Part shown: one piece after another, positions 1 through 12,234 of the stretch
Layout of the letters: each line of letters opens with the position of its first letter
Position numbering within the stretch: the first letter of the stretch is position 1
Assembly (NCBI GenBank): GCA_013365365.1
Contig: JABVXU010000669.1
Coordinates: forward strand, 1 to 26,942
DNA: 26,942 nucleotides
Origin: Cruorifilaria tuberocauda
Lineage: Eukaryota > Nematoda > Chromadorea > Rhabditida > Onchocercidae
Direction: 5' to 3'
Translations under genes and position numbers: made by a program
Notes under the pieces: model-generated
Told to the model about the DNA's origin: nothing
The model's database searches: none
The model's input: only the letters and a program-made list of their open reading frames with translations

Positions 1-240
1 ATTATCAGTGAATTGAAATTATCAACAATCAAAATGAAATTATCAAAAATTAATATAAAATTATCAATATTTGAAATGAAATTATCACTAATTTAAATGT
101 AATTATCAGTGAATTGAAATTATCAATAATCAAAATGAATTTATCAAAAATTAATATAAAAAATTATCACTAGTTTAATGAAATTATTACTAATTTAAAT
201 GCAATTATCAGTGAATTGAAATTATCAAAAGTGCACATGA
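1..240. repeat. about 101-bp tandem repeat, 2.3 copies
   Basis: Units start at 1, 102 and 204 with the same ATTATCAGTGAATTGAAATT opening, and the third unit diverges after about 25 bases. Each unit contains many ATTATCA (TGATAAT) words. The array sits directly upstream of the first visible exon at 272, so it probably lies in an intron of the cysteine-rich gene whose 5' end is outside the window. Confidence 0.85.
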
Positions 241-271
241 AATTATCAAAAATAATTGGCTAATTTTTCAG

Positions 272-3200
272 AATGATAGAACAATTGTACATAGTCAATT
301 CTTCGTCTGTTGTACAAGTTGTATACTGCGTAACATGGACGTAAGTTTTTTTTTTTTGCTCACAATATCTCAAATAATATTATTACTGTAAAATTCATGA
401 AATTAAAAATTTTAAATTTTTAACAATGCTGCAATTTATTTCAATAAATTCGTTTGTTATCAAATTTATCATTGAGGAATATAAATAAATTTTATAATAC
501 TAAATTTAATTAATTTAACTTTCATTTATTATAAATTTATTATTTAAAAAAACAAAAATAAAACTTGTGATATTAGATTTGATTAATTGAATTCTTCGTT
601 ATAAATTTGAAAAATATTTAATAAAATTTGTAATGCTAAATTTAATTGATTTAATTCGTTTGTTATAAATTTATTATTGAAAAACACGAATTAAATTTAT
701 AATACTTAACTTAATTAATTAAAATCGTTCATCATAAATTTCTTACTGAAAGACATAAATGAAATTTGTAAACTTAAGTTTAATTAAGTTTTTCAGTTTC
801 ATGATAAAATCGAGTGGTTTGTAATAAAAATATTATTTATGACAAAAGGTATTTGCATTCGAACAAACGACGATTTTGGTTTCTGTCAGGAATATCCAAG
901 TTTTCATCCACAGGAATGGTCTTCCTGTCCTAGCCCATATTCCGATCAGGTTTGTCTTTCTTTAAAATTTGACAAGAAAAAACTAAAAATTCCTATTCCA
1001 CATTTATATTTCTAATTAATGTTTCAATTCGATTTTATAAATTTATTACTAAAAATATTAATTTGATTACTTAAATATACATTATAGGATTAATTTAATT
1101 CGATTTTAAAAATCTCTTATTAAAAATATTAATTTGATTACTTAAATATACATAGGATTAATTTAATTCGATTTTAAAAATCTCTTATTAAAAATATTAA
1201 TGATTACTTAAATATATATAATAAGATTAATTTAATTCGATTTTCATAAATCCATTATTGAAAATACCAATTTGATTACTTAAATATATACATAATAGAA
1301 ATAGTAAATAAACAAAATGCTTAGCAATTCTATAAGATTTTAATGTAACAATTAAAATATTTTCATATTAAAATAGAGAACCAGAATTAAGAAAATTAAA
1401 TTTCAAAACTTTTCCAAAAAGATTTTTGAATTAGCTGAAGGTGATGAAAAGTTTCGAGGTAAACAATATTTTACTGATATGCTTTTCATGTTTAGATATT
1501 TAGCTATCCATTCTATGCTCCATGCATGTTTCACTTAGATAGCTATTCAAATACAAGCATTTATGCTGGTTTTGCTATTTATGCATTCTTAGATCAGGAA
1601 AATCGTCAAAAGGTAATTTTCATTTTGAAAAAATTAAATTTATAAAAGTTAAAAAATTAATAGCCAGAACTTAGAGAATGAGCAAATTTTGATTTTGAAT
1701 TTGAATATTAAAGTAAATATTATTTATTAAACTATTAAGGCGGTAAGTAATACTCTATTACAAAAAGTGTTTTATTGAGTCTAGCGATTATTAGTAATAA
1801 GTATTAATAGTAAATATAAGTAAATATCAGTGATTAATTATCTATTAATGTAGTAAGAAAAAAAACGGATGAAAAATTACGGTAAAAATTATGAAAAATA
1901 AACTTTTCAGATTAAGTTAATTATGAAGTAAAATAAAGGAGAAATAAAGTTTAAATTTGAATTTGATAATATTACAAAAACTGTTGCATTATTAGTAATA
2001 AGTATTAGATAAGTAATTAGTTATTATCTATTAATATAGTGGGGAAAAAAGGTAAAAAATTACGGTAAAAATGATGAAAACTTAACTTTTTAGGTTAAAT
2101 TAATTATGAATTAAATTAATTAGGTTAATTATGAATAACTGAAGAACTATGATTAAATTAACTATGAATAACTATTTTTTAACTATTAATAATTAACGAA
2201 TAACTATTTTCTGACTATATTATGAACTATATTTCCCTTTTTTGAAATTACTGAAAGTGTAACTAAAAATAAATAAATATTTAATTGTATACGAATATTT
2301 GTTATAGATATTTGGCAATTATAATATGATATGTAATCCTTATCGATTTGGTTCAGAATTTCATGCAAGCTCTTCCAAGGTTTCTCCTTGAAAAAATAAA
2401 CATTTAAGAAATTCTATTATACTACAATTAATCGATAATATCTGAGAAATATGTCGCTTTACAGGTTTACGATAATCCACAGTAATCTTTACAGCAATTT
2501 TACAGTAATATTACAGTAATATTTACAGTAATATTTACAGCAATAATTAACGCTAAAGTACTTTCCTGACAAATAGCTTTGATAGTTTTCGTTTACAGTG
2601 CTTTTAACAGTTATTTTTCCTGTTATTGATAAGAAAGAGTAAATTCTTATTTGTTAACTTTATCGTTTTCTTCTTTTGAGTATCTCTTATCAATAACAAA
2701 TGGACAGTTTTTTAGAATGGATAGATGAATTGCTTAGAATAATTTCTTAATTACTTAGAATTAATTAGTAAGGCTAAAGGTTTCAAGAATTTTTTTGTTG
2801 TATATCACTTATTTCGCTGAAATTAACACAAATATTTATCTTCACTCAATTTGCCTAGAAAAATTACAAACTCCCAAACTGCTATGAATGAAATGATAGA
2901 GTAACGTTTTGATAGAGATAAACCTAATAGCTAAAAGTAATTCTTATCATTTCGCTTTAACAAATTTCAACTTATTCTTTTGTAGGACAATACTGTAGGA
3001 CTGGTCAAATTCTCAGATTCTTTAGGCCTGATCAAACTCTTTCTTTACTATGAAGTGATTAAGTAAGATTTTGGTAGAGGTAAACATTCCTGTTAGTTAA
3101 AAATAAGCTTATCATTTCATTTTGATATTTGAAATTTCAGCTTTCTCGTCTTCTTCTGTAGGACAACATAAACTGATCATGGAATTATCTAAGTATAATA

Positions 3201-6200
3201 TCAATAATTATTTTTACATAAGCTTAATTATTTTCATAGTTAATTTTTACTTGAATAATTAAATAATTAAATAATTTTTACTCGAATAATGAAATGATGT
3301 AATTTCTATATCATTCAGGATGAATTCATATCTGATGGACAGTGTATCATGCGATACAAAAATAACGATTATGAAGTACATTGCTGTTGCTATTGGCATT
3401 TTCGGCAGCAATGTACGGTATTAGTGGATGGTGAAAAGCATGTATGTGCTAATAGAACTACAGTAACTATAAGTAATACTGAAGAAGTTATCACTACAAC
3501 AGTTCAATCTTTACCACTTGGAAGTGTAAGTGTTTTTTTTTACCTGCTAATTTCATCTCATTTTTTTTTTAATTTAAATTATAAGTAAGTTGAAATTCCA
3601 GAAAATTAATTTGAGATTTATGGCCAATTTAAAAAAATTATTAATAGAATTATTTGATTTAAATTGATTGATTAATTGATTTAAATGATTAGACTAATTT
3701 CACTGATAAGATAAATTAAATCATAGGCAGCTTAAACCACAGTAAATAGATTAGCCAGAATAAGTAATTTGTTATTTGGCTGAATTTTAATAAATATTTG
3801 GCCAATTTTGATAAAAATCAATAAAGCAAACGATTTGCACTAAAATACTCATGTAAATTTAATAATTATGGAAGTAAATTAAACAGCATACAAAAGCACT
3901 CTATTTCATTAGATGTTTATATTTCATTGCTGATCAGATAAATCAATAAATGGTCGACGGACGGTCAAAGTGTTGAAACCAAAATTTCAAATGTCATTTA
4001 ATTCATTCCATTTTGCTGTGTTTCTGAGATGAAAAATGATGTTTATGGTCTTTCAATTCAGAGTTGCTTTACATCATTTCAATTAAAAATAACCGATGAA
4101 GCAACGGTGCAATTAATTAGTACATCGTATGGTGCAGCAATCGAAACCGAAAATTACACCCATCATTGTCATCAGTATATCACAACGGATGACTCCATAA
4201 ATTGTTCTGCTACTGAAAATTATCAGAAGATGTGTCCATTACTAGAACCATTTCAGGCTAAAGTACCTCATACATTAACGGTACTTGATATTTTGCTATT
4301 TTTCAGATAAGTATCAGTTCAAAATTCAAGAGCTGATTCTTAATTCGATTGATTTTAGTAAAAAATTAACCTTCTGACAAAAACTATTAAATTCTGTAGA
4401 TATTCTTTTGTTCGCTCGTTTAGAATCGTTATGTTATTTAAATTATCAAATTTAAGTAATTAAGTTAATCAAGCCATTTTAATTTTAACATGAAGTTTTG
4501 GAAATATTTAAGTTATAGTGAATTGTTTTTAGGAATATAAAACTTTATCATCTTGAATTATTTAAGCAAAGCGTATGATTATTAAAAACTTTTTCCGATA
4601 GGAAAATCTAAATTTGATTTCTCTAAATATTAGGTACTTGGAATTAATTAATTTGATAAAATTTTAGGTGTTATGCTGCTGTGATAATAGAGATGATAAC
4701 TTATGCAATATTAAAGCTGTAAGTAATACTTTAATATGATAATATTATAAAATGATTTTTGAGTTTCAAAAAATTTTTTCTCAATAAAATTAACGAATTT
4801 GATCAAAATGTTCTCATTGATTAAAGCTATTAAGTAATACTCTAATATGATAATATTGATTATCTCATTGACCTTGATATAATAATTTTTGAGTTTTAAA
4901 GATTTTTTTAAACAAAATTAAGAAATTTGATCAAAATCTTCTCATTGACCAATTCATAAGTAATACTCTAATATGATACTACTATTGATTATTTCATTAA
5001 CTTTGATAAAATGAACAAAATTAAGGAATTTGGTCAAAACCTTATCATTGCTAGTGGCAACAATTATAAGCTAACAAAATGTGCTTATCGTCATTTTTTT
5101 CAACATATCTTTTTCTCTGAAATCTATGCTAATAATTGTATCATTTTCTATGATTTCACTCTAATGGTACCTTTAAATCTCATCTATGGTTTGTACAAAA
5201 TTACTTTTTCTTACCTATAATTATATAAGTTTGATTGATTAAACTTATCAGTATTATCAAATGATAACAAAAATTGTTATCATATTATTCAAAAAATATT
5301 ATCAGCAAAAAAAAAAGAGAATGAATATTGAAATTTAGAAATTACAATAATCTACATTATAATTTATGAAGCAATATTATAATTCTTATTTAAGCTAAAT
5401 TAGCTAAATCATGATTCTTATTTAAGGCTATAATATGATATTTGAAAGATCAGCGAATGAAATTTATGGTAGCGAAAAGGAATTGATTATAGCTGATATC
5501 TTTCAATATGATAATCACGAAAATAGTAAGGTGTCATATTTGGCCTTTTTTTCGTTTATTATTAAATCCGTATTATCCGAGATATCCGAGATATCCGAGA
5601 TTAATATTGATCAATTTGTTTGAACTATTATCAATTATCATCATATTTCTATTATTACGATTACTATTTATTATTATATTAAGCTACTATTATTTATTTT
5701 CTATTATTATCTACTTGGTATTTAAACTTCTATTATCACTACTATCTATTACTGTAGTAAGTTATCTATTATTACAATTACTATCTATTACTGCATTAAG
5801 TTACTGTTATCTATTACGATATTTCTTTTTCATAAATTTCCTATGATTTGAAAAAATTATTTGATGTAGTTTTTCTTCACCAAGTTCATTTTGAGTATGA
5901 TTATCAGTTAGGACTTATGATATGATAAGAAAAAAATTCGAAAATTAGCAAAACTGTATGAAAGATATTTTAAAGAAAGGTAGTAACATAAGAATTGAGA
6001 CAGATAATTCTGGCTCGTTAATTTCGTTAATTTCGCTAGGACAATTAATTTTACTAATTAATTACTGAACTTTCCTTTGGCCTTATCATTTGATTAAAAA
6101 CATAGCTGAACAGCTAGGTCAATAAGCTATCAAGCGAAAAACTTGTGGTTGCAATAATACTTACGATAACCTTCGCCAATAATCATACTTACAATAACTC

Positions 6201-9200
6201 TCCTTCCTCTCTTACTTTTTTCACGTTTAATTTTTCTTTGTTTTAACATATTTTGCTTGATCTTCATCTTTGAGTTATGAAACTCTAAAACTTTTATCTC
6301 TTATTACCTATAACAACAACTTTTACCTCTTATCATATATAACATCATGTATGGAATGGAATTAAAAGCAGGAATTATGTACTGATAGTAAATCGCTTAT
6401 TTTTAAAGTTTAAAATTGATAAAATGATTATAGCATGGATGAAATGCTGTAACGTATCTGATATTAACGAAACGCATATCAATCATATCACTAAAAGTGT
6501 AAAAGCCTGGACAGTAGGAATACTGAAATGTGATGGAGAAAAAGAGTCTGAATGTGATGCTAAGTTAATTGAAAATATTAGCAAAAATCAAAGCTACTAC
6601 GTCGACTACTATCGTAACAAAGTTTATTTTAATCCATTTATTGATTCACAATAATTAATTAAGCACGAATAAATTAGCTAAATTCTTTTTTAAAAATGAT
6701 CAAGTGATTTTGTTCATTTCAAAAAATCAATTTAGCTAATTTATCAATTTCTAATCTATCAACTGAAAAGTGATTAAAATAAGCTAAGCAAATAGTTGCA
6801 TTTTAATTCGAAGGAAAATCTTCCGCAGCTTTTATCATCCATTTATTATATTGATTAAACTAAAATGAATTTCTCAAATGTGATTTTATCAATGATTTCG
6901 TGAGATTTATCAGTAGCTCCTTTGATTAGTGATAATTTGACTGTTAACGATTTAGAAATATATCTTTGCGAAAGGAAAAACAATTTTGAGAATCTCAATC
7001 TTAAGAATCATTATTATTAGTATTAAATGATTTAATTAATTGTAATTAATTAATTATATATTACTATCCGTATATTTCATATATTCAATTAATTGTCGAG
7101 TTAATTAATAAATTAACCAACGATTTATAAATGTTATGTTTTTTTTTCTCCTTAAATCTAAGATATTATTAAGATTTCTTATCGCTATTATATTAATATC
7201 ATTATTTATTTTAAGTGCTAGCAGGAAAAAAGTTATCAAAAATTATCAACTCATTATCAATTCTGAATACTCAACTGTACCTAAGGATTGATAGAAGAAA
7301 GAAAAGGAACTTTATTTTGTTATTTATTAAGATATCTTATCAGTATTATATTTACTTTAATTGCTAGTAAGACAAAAGTTCATTATCAATTTTGAATACT
7401 CAACTGTATCTGAGAATTGATACCGGGTAAAAGAATAAACTTTATTAGTTAAATTAGAATCATAAATTTATCAGACTATCTTATCAGACTTTATCAGACT
7501 GTTTTTAAATATTCAGTACGGTACATTGTGTTATGTAAAAAATTTTGACGAACAAAGAGCTATACGAAATCGATCATTGGAAACAACTTGGTGCTACGAG
7601 GAAACATTTGGTCGAGGCCTCGGTTAATTTCATTAAATTATAATCACTATTTTTAAAGTACTAAAAAATTTCAAATGATAAATGATAGTTGTAAACAAAG
7701 GATAATCACTATAAATTTTAAACATATCAAATTTCCTGCTATTCTTTCTATTAGAGATAAATTACCTCAATTACTGTATAATTTTGCATGCTGTATAATA
7801 ATGCTACTATCTTATACTACTGTACAAGAATAATTTTTAAATGAAAAATTTTTTAATATTTATCACAATCAGATTTATAGCTATTGTATAATCACAATCA
7901 GATTTATAGCTACTGTATAATCACAATCAGATTTATAGCTACTGTATAATCACAATCAGATTTATAGCTACTGTATAATCACAATTAGATTTATAGCTAC
8001 TGTATAATCACAATTAGATTTATAGCTACTGTATAATAACAGTAAGATTTATAGCTACTGTATAATCACAATCAGATTTATAGCTACTGTATAATCACAA
8101 TCAGATTTATAGCTACTGTATAATAATGTATAATTACTATATAGAAATTACTGTATAAGAATAATTTTTAAATATTGAAAGATTTTTTTATCATTTATCA
8201 AAGATCACAATGAAATTTACAGAATTCAGAAATAGTCGTGATTTTATGCTAGATAATAAGAAGATTCCGATGGGAGAAATATGTGCTCACAGATCGGAAG
8301 CTAAAATTCGATATTTTAATAATACAATGTTTGCGCATTGTTTCATGATGAAACGAGATCATGGTTCTTTTATATTTATGCCTTTAATTTTTATCATATC
8401 TGCAAAACGAAGAGTATTAATAAGCGTGTGACATTGATTGAATAAGACAATTAATTATCATATATCAGTTCATCATTTATCATATATCACATATCATCTA
8501 TTATCATATCTAGTTAAGGTTTTTTACAGTTACTTTAATTTTTTAGTAAAAACGAAAAGTATCAATAAGAAATTGATAACGCTATTATAAGATAATCAAT
8601 TATCATATATCAGTTTATCATTTATCATATATCACATATCATATATTATCATATCTCGTAAAGCGACGAGTATTAATAAGAGTGTGAAATTGATAACGCT
8701 AATTATAAGATAATTAATTACAGCTAGAAATAATCAATTCTAGAAAATAATCAATTCGCAAAAAAAAAGTGCAATAAATCATTAATTAGTATTAATTAAT
8801 CAATAGTGGATTAATTTTTCTCTTTCTTGAACTGTAGATTTATTATCTATTACATCATTAACACTATCATCTTATATCTATTACTTAACGATACAGTATC
8901 ACCATTAATACAATAACTGTAATTAATTTAAAGGAGAAGTATCAGCGATTTGTTGTTGTTCTACTACCACTGATATACCATGTAATTTTATCAGTGAAAA
9001 GTATTATATCGATAAGACCAATATATATTACACTAAAAAAACTTTACAGGTTAATTTTGAATTGATATTTTTACCAAACAATTTTATCAGAATGTTTTTT
9101 TAGCAACATATCATCACATAGCTATTAAATTATATTAAAATTATCACATTATCAAATTATCATCACATACTTTAATTGCAAACTATCAGTGTTTTGTTTT

Positions 9201-10748
9201 TTCTTATCAATTTTAGTATTTTTCAAATAGCAAATGCTTTAGGTATATTCTGCGTTATTTGAATAGAATTTTATCATATCATATAAAGTTTGTAATGCAA
9301 AAAAAAAAAACTTAAAGAAAAGTTAAGGTAAAGTTTTTCTTTCTTTTTGCAGTCACGAGAATATTGCTTATCATTAGATGGTAATCGTGATCTGTGCTAT
9401 TTGGGTGCAAATAATAAAGTTATTTGTTACTATATTGCTGATATGAAGAATGGCATGGTTGAAGGTGGATGTGTTCTATCGTTAACGAGGAAATATGAAC
9501 ATCACAAACTTGCCAATGTTTGAAATACTCTCTCTAAACTTAGTCTCTTTTTGTTTTATCAACCAATTATCAATTAACAATCATGCTAGAGAAGTTATCA
9601 GTTAACATTGAAGTTTCTCCATTTCAAAAAAAAACAAAGGAAATTTGAGCAAACATAAACTTGCCAATGTTTGAAATACTCTCCGCACTTTATTGCTTTT
9701 TCTTTTATCTTCTCTTATCAATCCTTTATCAATTAACAATCATAATAGAAGAGGAGGTGAAGGAGGAGGAAAAATTGAACTTTCTCCATTTCAAAAAAAA
9801 AAAACAAAAAATCTACCCAAGATCTATGCGTACTTTTACTGTTGCAAAAGTAAAAAAAAAAGTACGAGTACCGATCCAGGAAAAATTAGTAAAAAAAAAC
9901 AAGTTCAAAATTTAACTTAAATCTAAGAGAGGTATTAAATTTTTTAGATTTATTATTTCAGATTTTTCAGATTTCACATCAAATTTATTAGGAAAATTTG
10001 AATTAAATTTTACTAATTATACTAATTTTACCAATTATATATTTTTTGATTTTACTAATTACTGTAATTTTACTAATTTCGAATTAAATTTTACCAATTA
10101 TAGATTTGTTTGAATAAATCACTGTACAATTTAACAGTACCAGTAGAATTCCTAGATGCATCTGAAGCGTTGAAAATTTTCTGCTGTGCTGGTAGAGATG
10201 ATTGCAAAGAATCAGTAATCGAAATTAGACGTTTTCAACGGTAAATTTTTCACCTGTAAATTTTTTTCACCTGTAAATCTTTTTCACCTGTAAATTTCAT
10301 TCACTATAACCAAGCAGATCGAATAAGACAATAATATTGATGTAAATTAATCAACTCTTTAAACTTTTTAAGTCTTTAAAACTCTCTGCACTTTAAAAAT
10401 CAACTCTTTATCGTACATTTCACTTTTTTTTTTCTTTTAATTTTTAACTATTCAAATTTAATAGTTAATAGTTTTTAGGATATCTAGTGATAATGATAAT
10501 GTAATAGTTTTTTTTAGCCTATCTAATGATAATGATAATAATGTAATACTTTTTATCATATCTAATAATATCAGCTACTATGAATAATCTAATACAAATA
10601 GTTTAGTTGATTTTAATGATTAAGACAATTTTTAGTTAATTATTTATTAATATTTAAAGAAATTATTTGCAGACTTTTTGAAACGCAACATTTCAAAGGG
10701 ATCAAAACTTTAAAAGAGAAAGATTTTAGATTTATTTCTTCCGGATGA
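272..10748 (+). CDS. modular cysteine-rich extracellular protein, 5' partial, 15 exons
   Basis: Exons: 272-340, 797-949, 1496-1612, 2308-2379, 3319-3525, 4062-4280, 4668-4718, 5071-5188, 5454-5525, 6434-6613, 8223-8363, 8946-9049, 9353-9464, 10138-10240, 10673-10748 (TGA). They sum to 598 codons, all junction phases agree and there is no internal stop. Recurring Cys clusters are seen near residues 13-17 (CCTSC), 159-161 (CCC), 282-292 (CCC then LCN), 364-365 (CCN), 469-480 (CCC then PCN) and 554-561 (CC then C). Most are preceded by a C-x2-R...C segment (KCAYR, ICAHR, QCIMR, ICIRT). Many N-x-S/T sequons suggest a secreted or extracellular chain. No transmembrane segment is obvious, and the signal peptide would lie upstream of the window. 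The CC-x(4-7)-C-N endings resemble three-finger (Ly6/activin-receptor type) domains, but this is inference; I do not recognise the family. Least certain are the acceptors at 5071 and 8946, the donors at 4280 and 9464, and the 6434 junction. Confidence 0.72.
430..790. repeat. degenerate 70-80-bp tandem repeat in intron
   Basis: Words such as AATTTAATTAATTT, TTATAAATTTATTATT and AATACTAAATTTAATT recur at roughly 70-90-bp spacing through the intron 341-796. Copies are diverged and the boundaries are approximate. Confidence 0.55.
1016..1300. repeat. about 70-bp tandem repeat, four copies
   Basis: AATTCGATTTT recurs at 1026, 1097, 1165 and 1235, each followed by AAAATCTCTTATTAAAAATA-like sequence and TTTGATTACTTAAATATA. 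It lies inside the intron 950-1495. Confidence 0.8.
1613..2307 (+). other. intron, no further exon seen
   Basis: This intron holds two diverged copies of a segment of about 200 bp (around 1740-1900 and 1960-2100) sharing AATTACGGTAAAAAT and ATTAGTAATAAGTATTA words. I see no additional coding segment with suitable splice sites. Confidence 0.5.
2459..2545. repeat. TTTACAG/TTACAGTAATA short tandem repeat
   Basis: Seven or eight repeats of TTACAGTAATA-like words follow each other in the intron 2380-3318. Each carries a TTTACAG that looks like a nematode 3' splice site. The remainder of this intron, 2546-3318, shows no exon. Confidence 0.75.
4720..5060. repeat. 110-126-bp tandem repeat containing donor-site copies
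   Basis: TAAGTAATACTNTAATATGAT recurs at 4720, 4831 and 4957, and each copy ends with an AAATTAA(C/G)(G/A)AATTTGNTCAAAA segment. The first copy begins at the functional-looking donor GCT|GTAAGTAAT at 4718/4719, so the array has multiplied donor-proximal intron sequence. The last copy runs up to the exon beginning near 5071. Confidence 0.75.
5526..6433 (+). other. intron with low-complexity repeats
   Basis: It contains a threefold 9-bp repeat (TCCGAGATA) at about 5576-5602 and a TATTATTATCTATTACTG-type low-complexity tract at about 5630-5825. No further exon is apparent. The open frames here are artefacts of the low-complexity sequence. Confidence 0.6.
6614..7861 (+). other. first part of a 1.6-kb intron
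   Basis: The long intron 6614-8222 separates the CC-containing exon 6434-6613 from the exon at 8223. A diverged duplication is visible around 7190-7290 and 7325-7440, sharing 'AAAAGTT..ATTATCAA..TTGAATACTCAACTGTA'. I see no coding segment. Confidence 0.5.
7862..8122. repeat. 29-bp minisatellite, nine copies
   Basis: Units of ATCACAATCAGATTTATAGC plus TACTGTATA begin at 7862, 7891, 7920, 7949, 7978, 8007, 8036, 8065 and 8094. They are almost identical, with only one to three substitutions per copy, which suggests recent expansion. The array lies in the intron before the exon at 8223. Confidence 0.95.
8400..8700. repeat. diverged 130-160-bp repeat, about 2.5 copies
   Basis: The string CGA(A/C)(G/A)AGTAT(T/C)AATAAG recurs near 8408, 8553 and 8665. 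The first two copies are followed by AATTATCATATATCAGTT and ATCATTTATCATATATCACA. It starts just downstream of the exon ending at 8363 and fills most of the intron 8364-8945. Confidence 0.75.
9507..9812. repeat. 150-bp tandem duplication overlapping the 3' end of an exon frame
   Basis: AAACTTGCCAATGTTTGAAA occurs at 9507 and again at 9657, and both copies continue through TATCAATTAACAATCAT to TTTCTCCATTTCAAAAAAAA. The first copy includes the TGA that would end the exon frame opened at 9353 if the donor at 9464 were not used. The second copy is followed by an A-rich tract up to about 9920. Confidence 0.85.
10239..10310. repeat. 17-19-bp repeat of the donor region, four copies
   Basis: The exon-intron junction CG|GTAAATTTTTCAC is followed by three further CTGTAAAT...TTCAC units. 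The repeat therefore starts at the splice donor and contains a GTAAAT word in every unit. The remaining intron to 10672 is AT-rich and has an ATCTAATGATAATGATAAT duplication near 10480-10540. Confidence 0.85.
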
Positions 10749-12234
10749 ATATCAATTAAAAATTATGTGATTGCTAACTTTTAATTTCAGTATTTGTTAA
10801 TCAATCTTCAAATGCAAAAAAAAAAAAAAAAAAAAAAAATCATTCGGCAACTTCATACCTTTTTGATCTAATTTTCTATCCTGAAATATGACGAGATATA
10901 CTTTCCTATCAAACTTTAAAATATTCACTCAAGAATTACCTTCTAAAATCAAATTATTCAAAAACAAATTATTATTTCTTGAGGAAACCAAGGTTTTAAA
11001 TATTTCTCGTTTTCGGATGATAAATCTTGGAAGAAGTTAAATTGAACAAATTTCTGATACAGTCTGAAATCCGATTAATAAGTCTCTGCTTTACTAATCA
11101 GATTAATTAATTTTAAGCAGGAAGAAAATAATATTACTCAAGAGAAAATTATTTTTGGATTCAAATCCTTTTTGTTGAACTACATGAATGCAGTGTAAAT
11201 TATTTTTTCTCATTCCTTCCAGCAGAGTGTTCATGCACAAGAAGCATTATGTTAAACTAATATGCTAAAATTTTACATCTGAGGAAAACATTATACAGGA
11301 ATGGAATGATTCTTATTACAAATTTCAATGATCCTTAATTACAAAATGAGATCGCTACTTTATTGTCTTGTGGTAATTTGGTACTGCATTTCATGTGTAA
11401 AGAGAACAAACAACTCCATATCTTAAAAATTACATATTTCAATTCAACATTTCTCTATAAGTACAATCCAACACAAGTTTCAAATCGAAAATGCAACACA
11501 AAATCAATATTCCACCTAGTGCTGGAATGAATTGATCTGGAGAACTGCACTGTCTACAATACTAATTATAAAATTAAATAAAAAATTAAAATTGCGATCT
11601 TCCAACATCTTTAAAATAACGCTTGCAAAACCACGAGTACAAAAAAAAAATTCTCTTTCAATTTTCAAAATATAACCTATAAAGTCATCTTAGTCTCCTC
11701 CTTCATAACACAATCATAAGCTCGGAAGTTTACGTACACCTTAAATCTAACCTAATGAAGAGGCAAATTTATGATAATTTGAAGAATTCACAAAAGTTTT
11801 GAAATTAAAATTATCAAATTATATCTTGTTAATCCGATTTAATTGTTGTTTTCATAATGTCACGCGTCTAAACTTTTTATGATTCAATGATTAAATACAG
11901 TAGAAAATAAATGGCTCAGAATGGAAAAAGGAAACATATCCAGTAGAAAGGTCAATGGAAAAATAAGAAGATTCTTTAAAAATACTTAGCAATCATTTAG
12001 GGGAAAAATGATTCCTAAAAGACAATAACAATATAGCTCAAAATGAGGATACAAACTGATATGGAAGGTTATTAAGAGGACATGTGAGGAAGTGTAACTT
12101 TGTAATTCGGATGAAGAAAAGCAAGTTTGAAAACTTAAAGTCTTCCAATCAGAGAATGAATCCATCACTATTCTGCCAACATTTAGAGCAATGTTATTTG
12201 AAGAATAAATGACAAAAATTTCACTTTCAAATCT
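10749..12234. other. convergent intergenic interval, no gene seen
   Basis: It lies between the stop of the cysteine-rich gene on the plus strand and the stop of the BTB gene on the minus strand. It should contain both 3' UTRs. A run of 24 A residues is at 10816-10839. One AATAAA hexamer on the minus strand lies at 11359-11364, far from the BTB stop. Open frames here show no family features. Confidence 0.6.

Noticed and set aside
7862..8122. Regular short repeats that might suggest a CRISPR array
   Set aside because: Units are directly adjacent with no unique spacers, and the context is intronic eukaryotic DNA.
9661..9920. Two overlapping plus-strand open frames rich in Lys
   Set aside because: They run through an A-rich tract and the second copy of a tandem duplication. 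No start context or family is visible. Kept only as a possible alternative tail in the findings.
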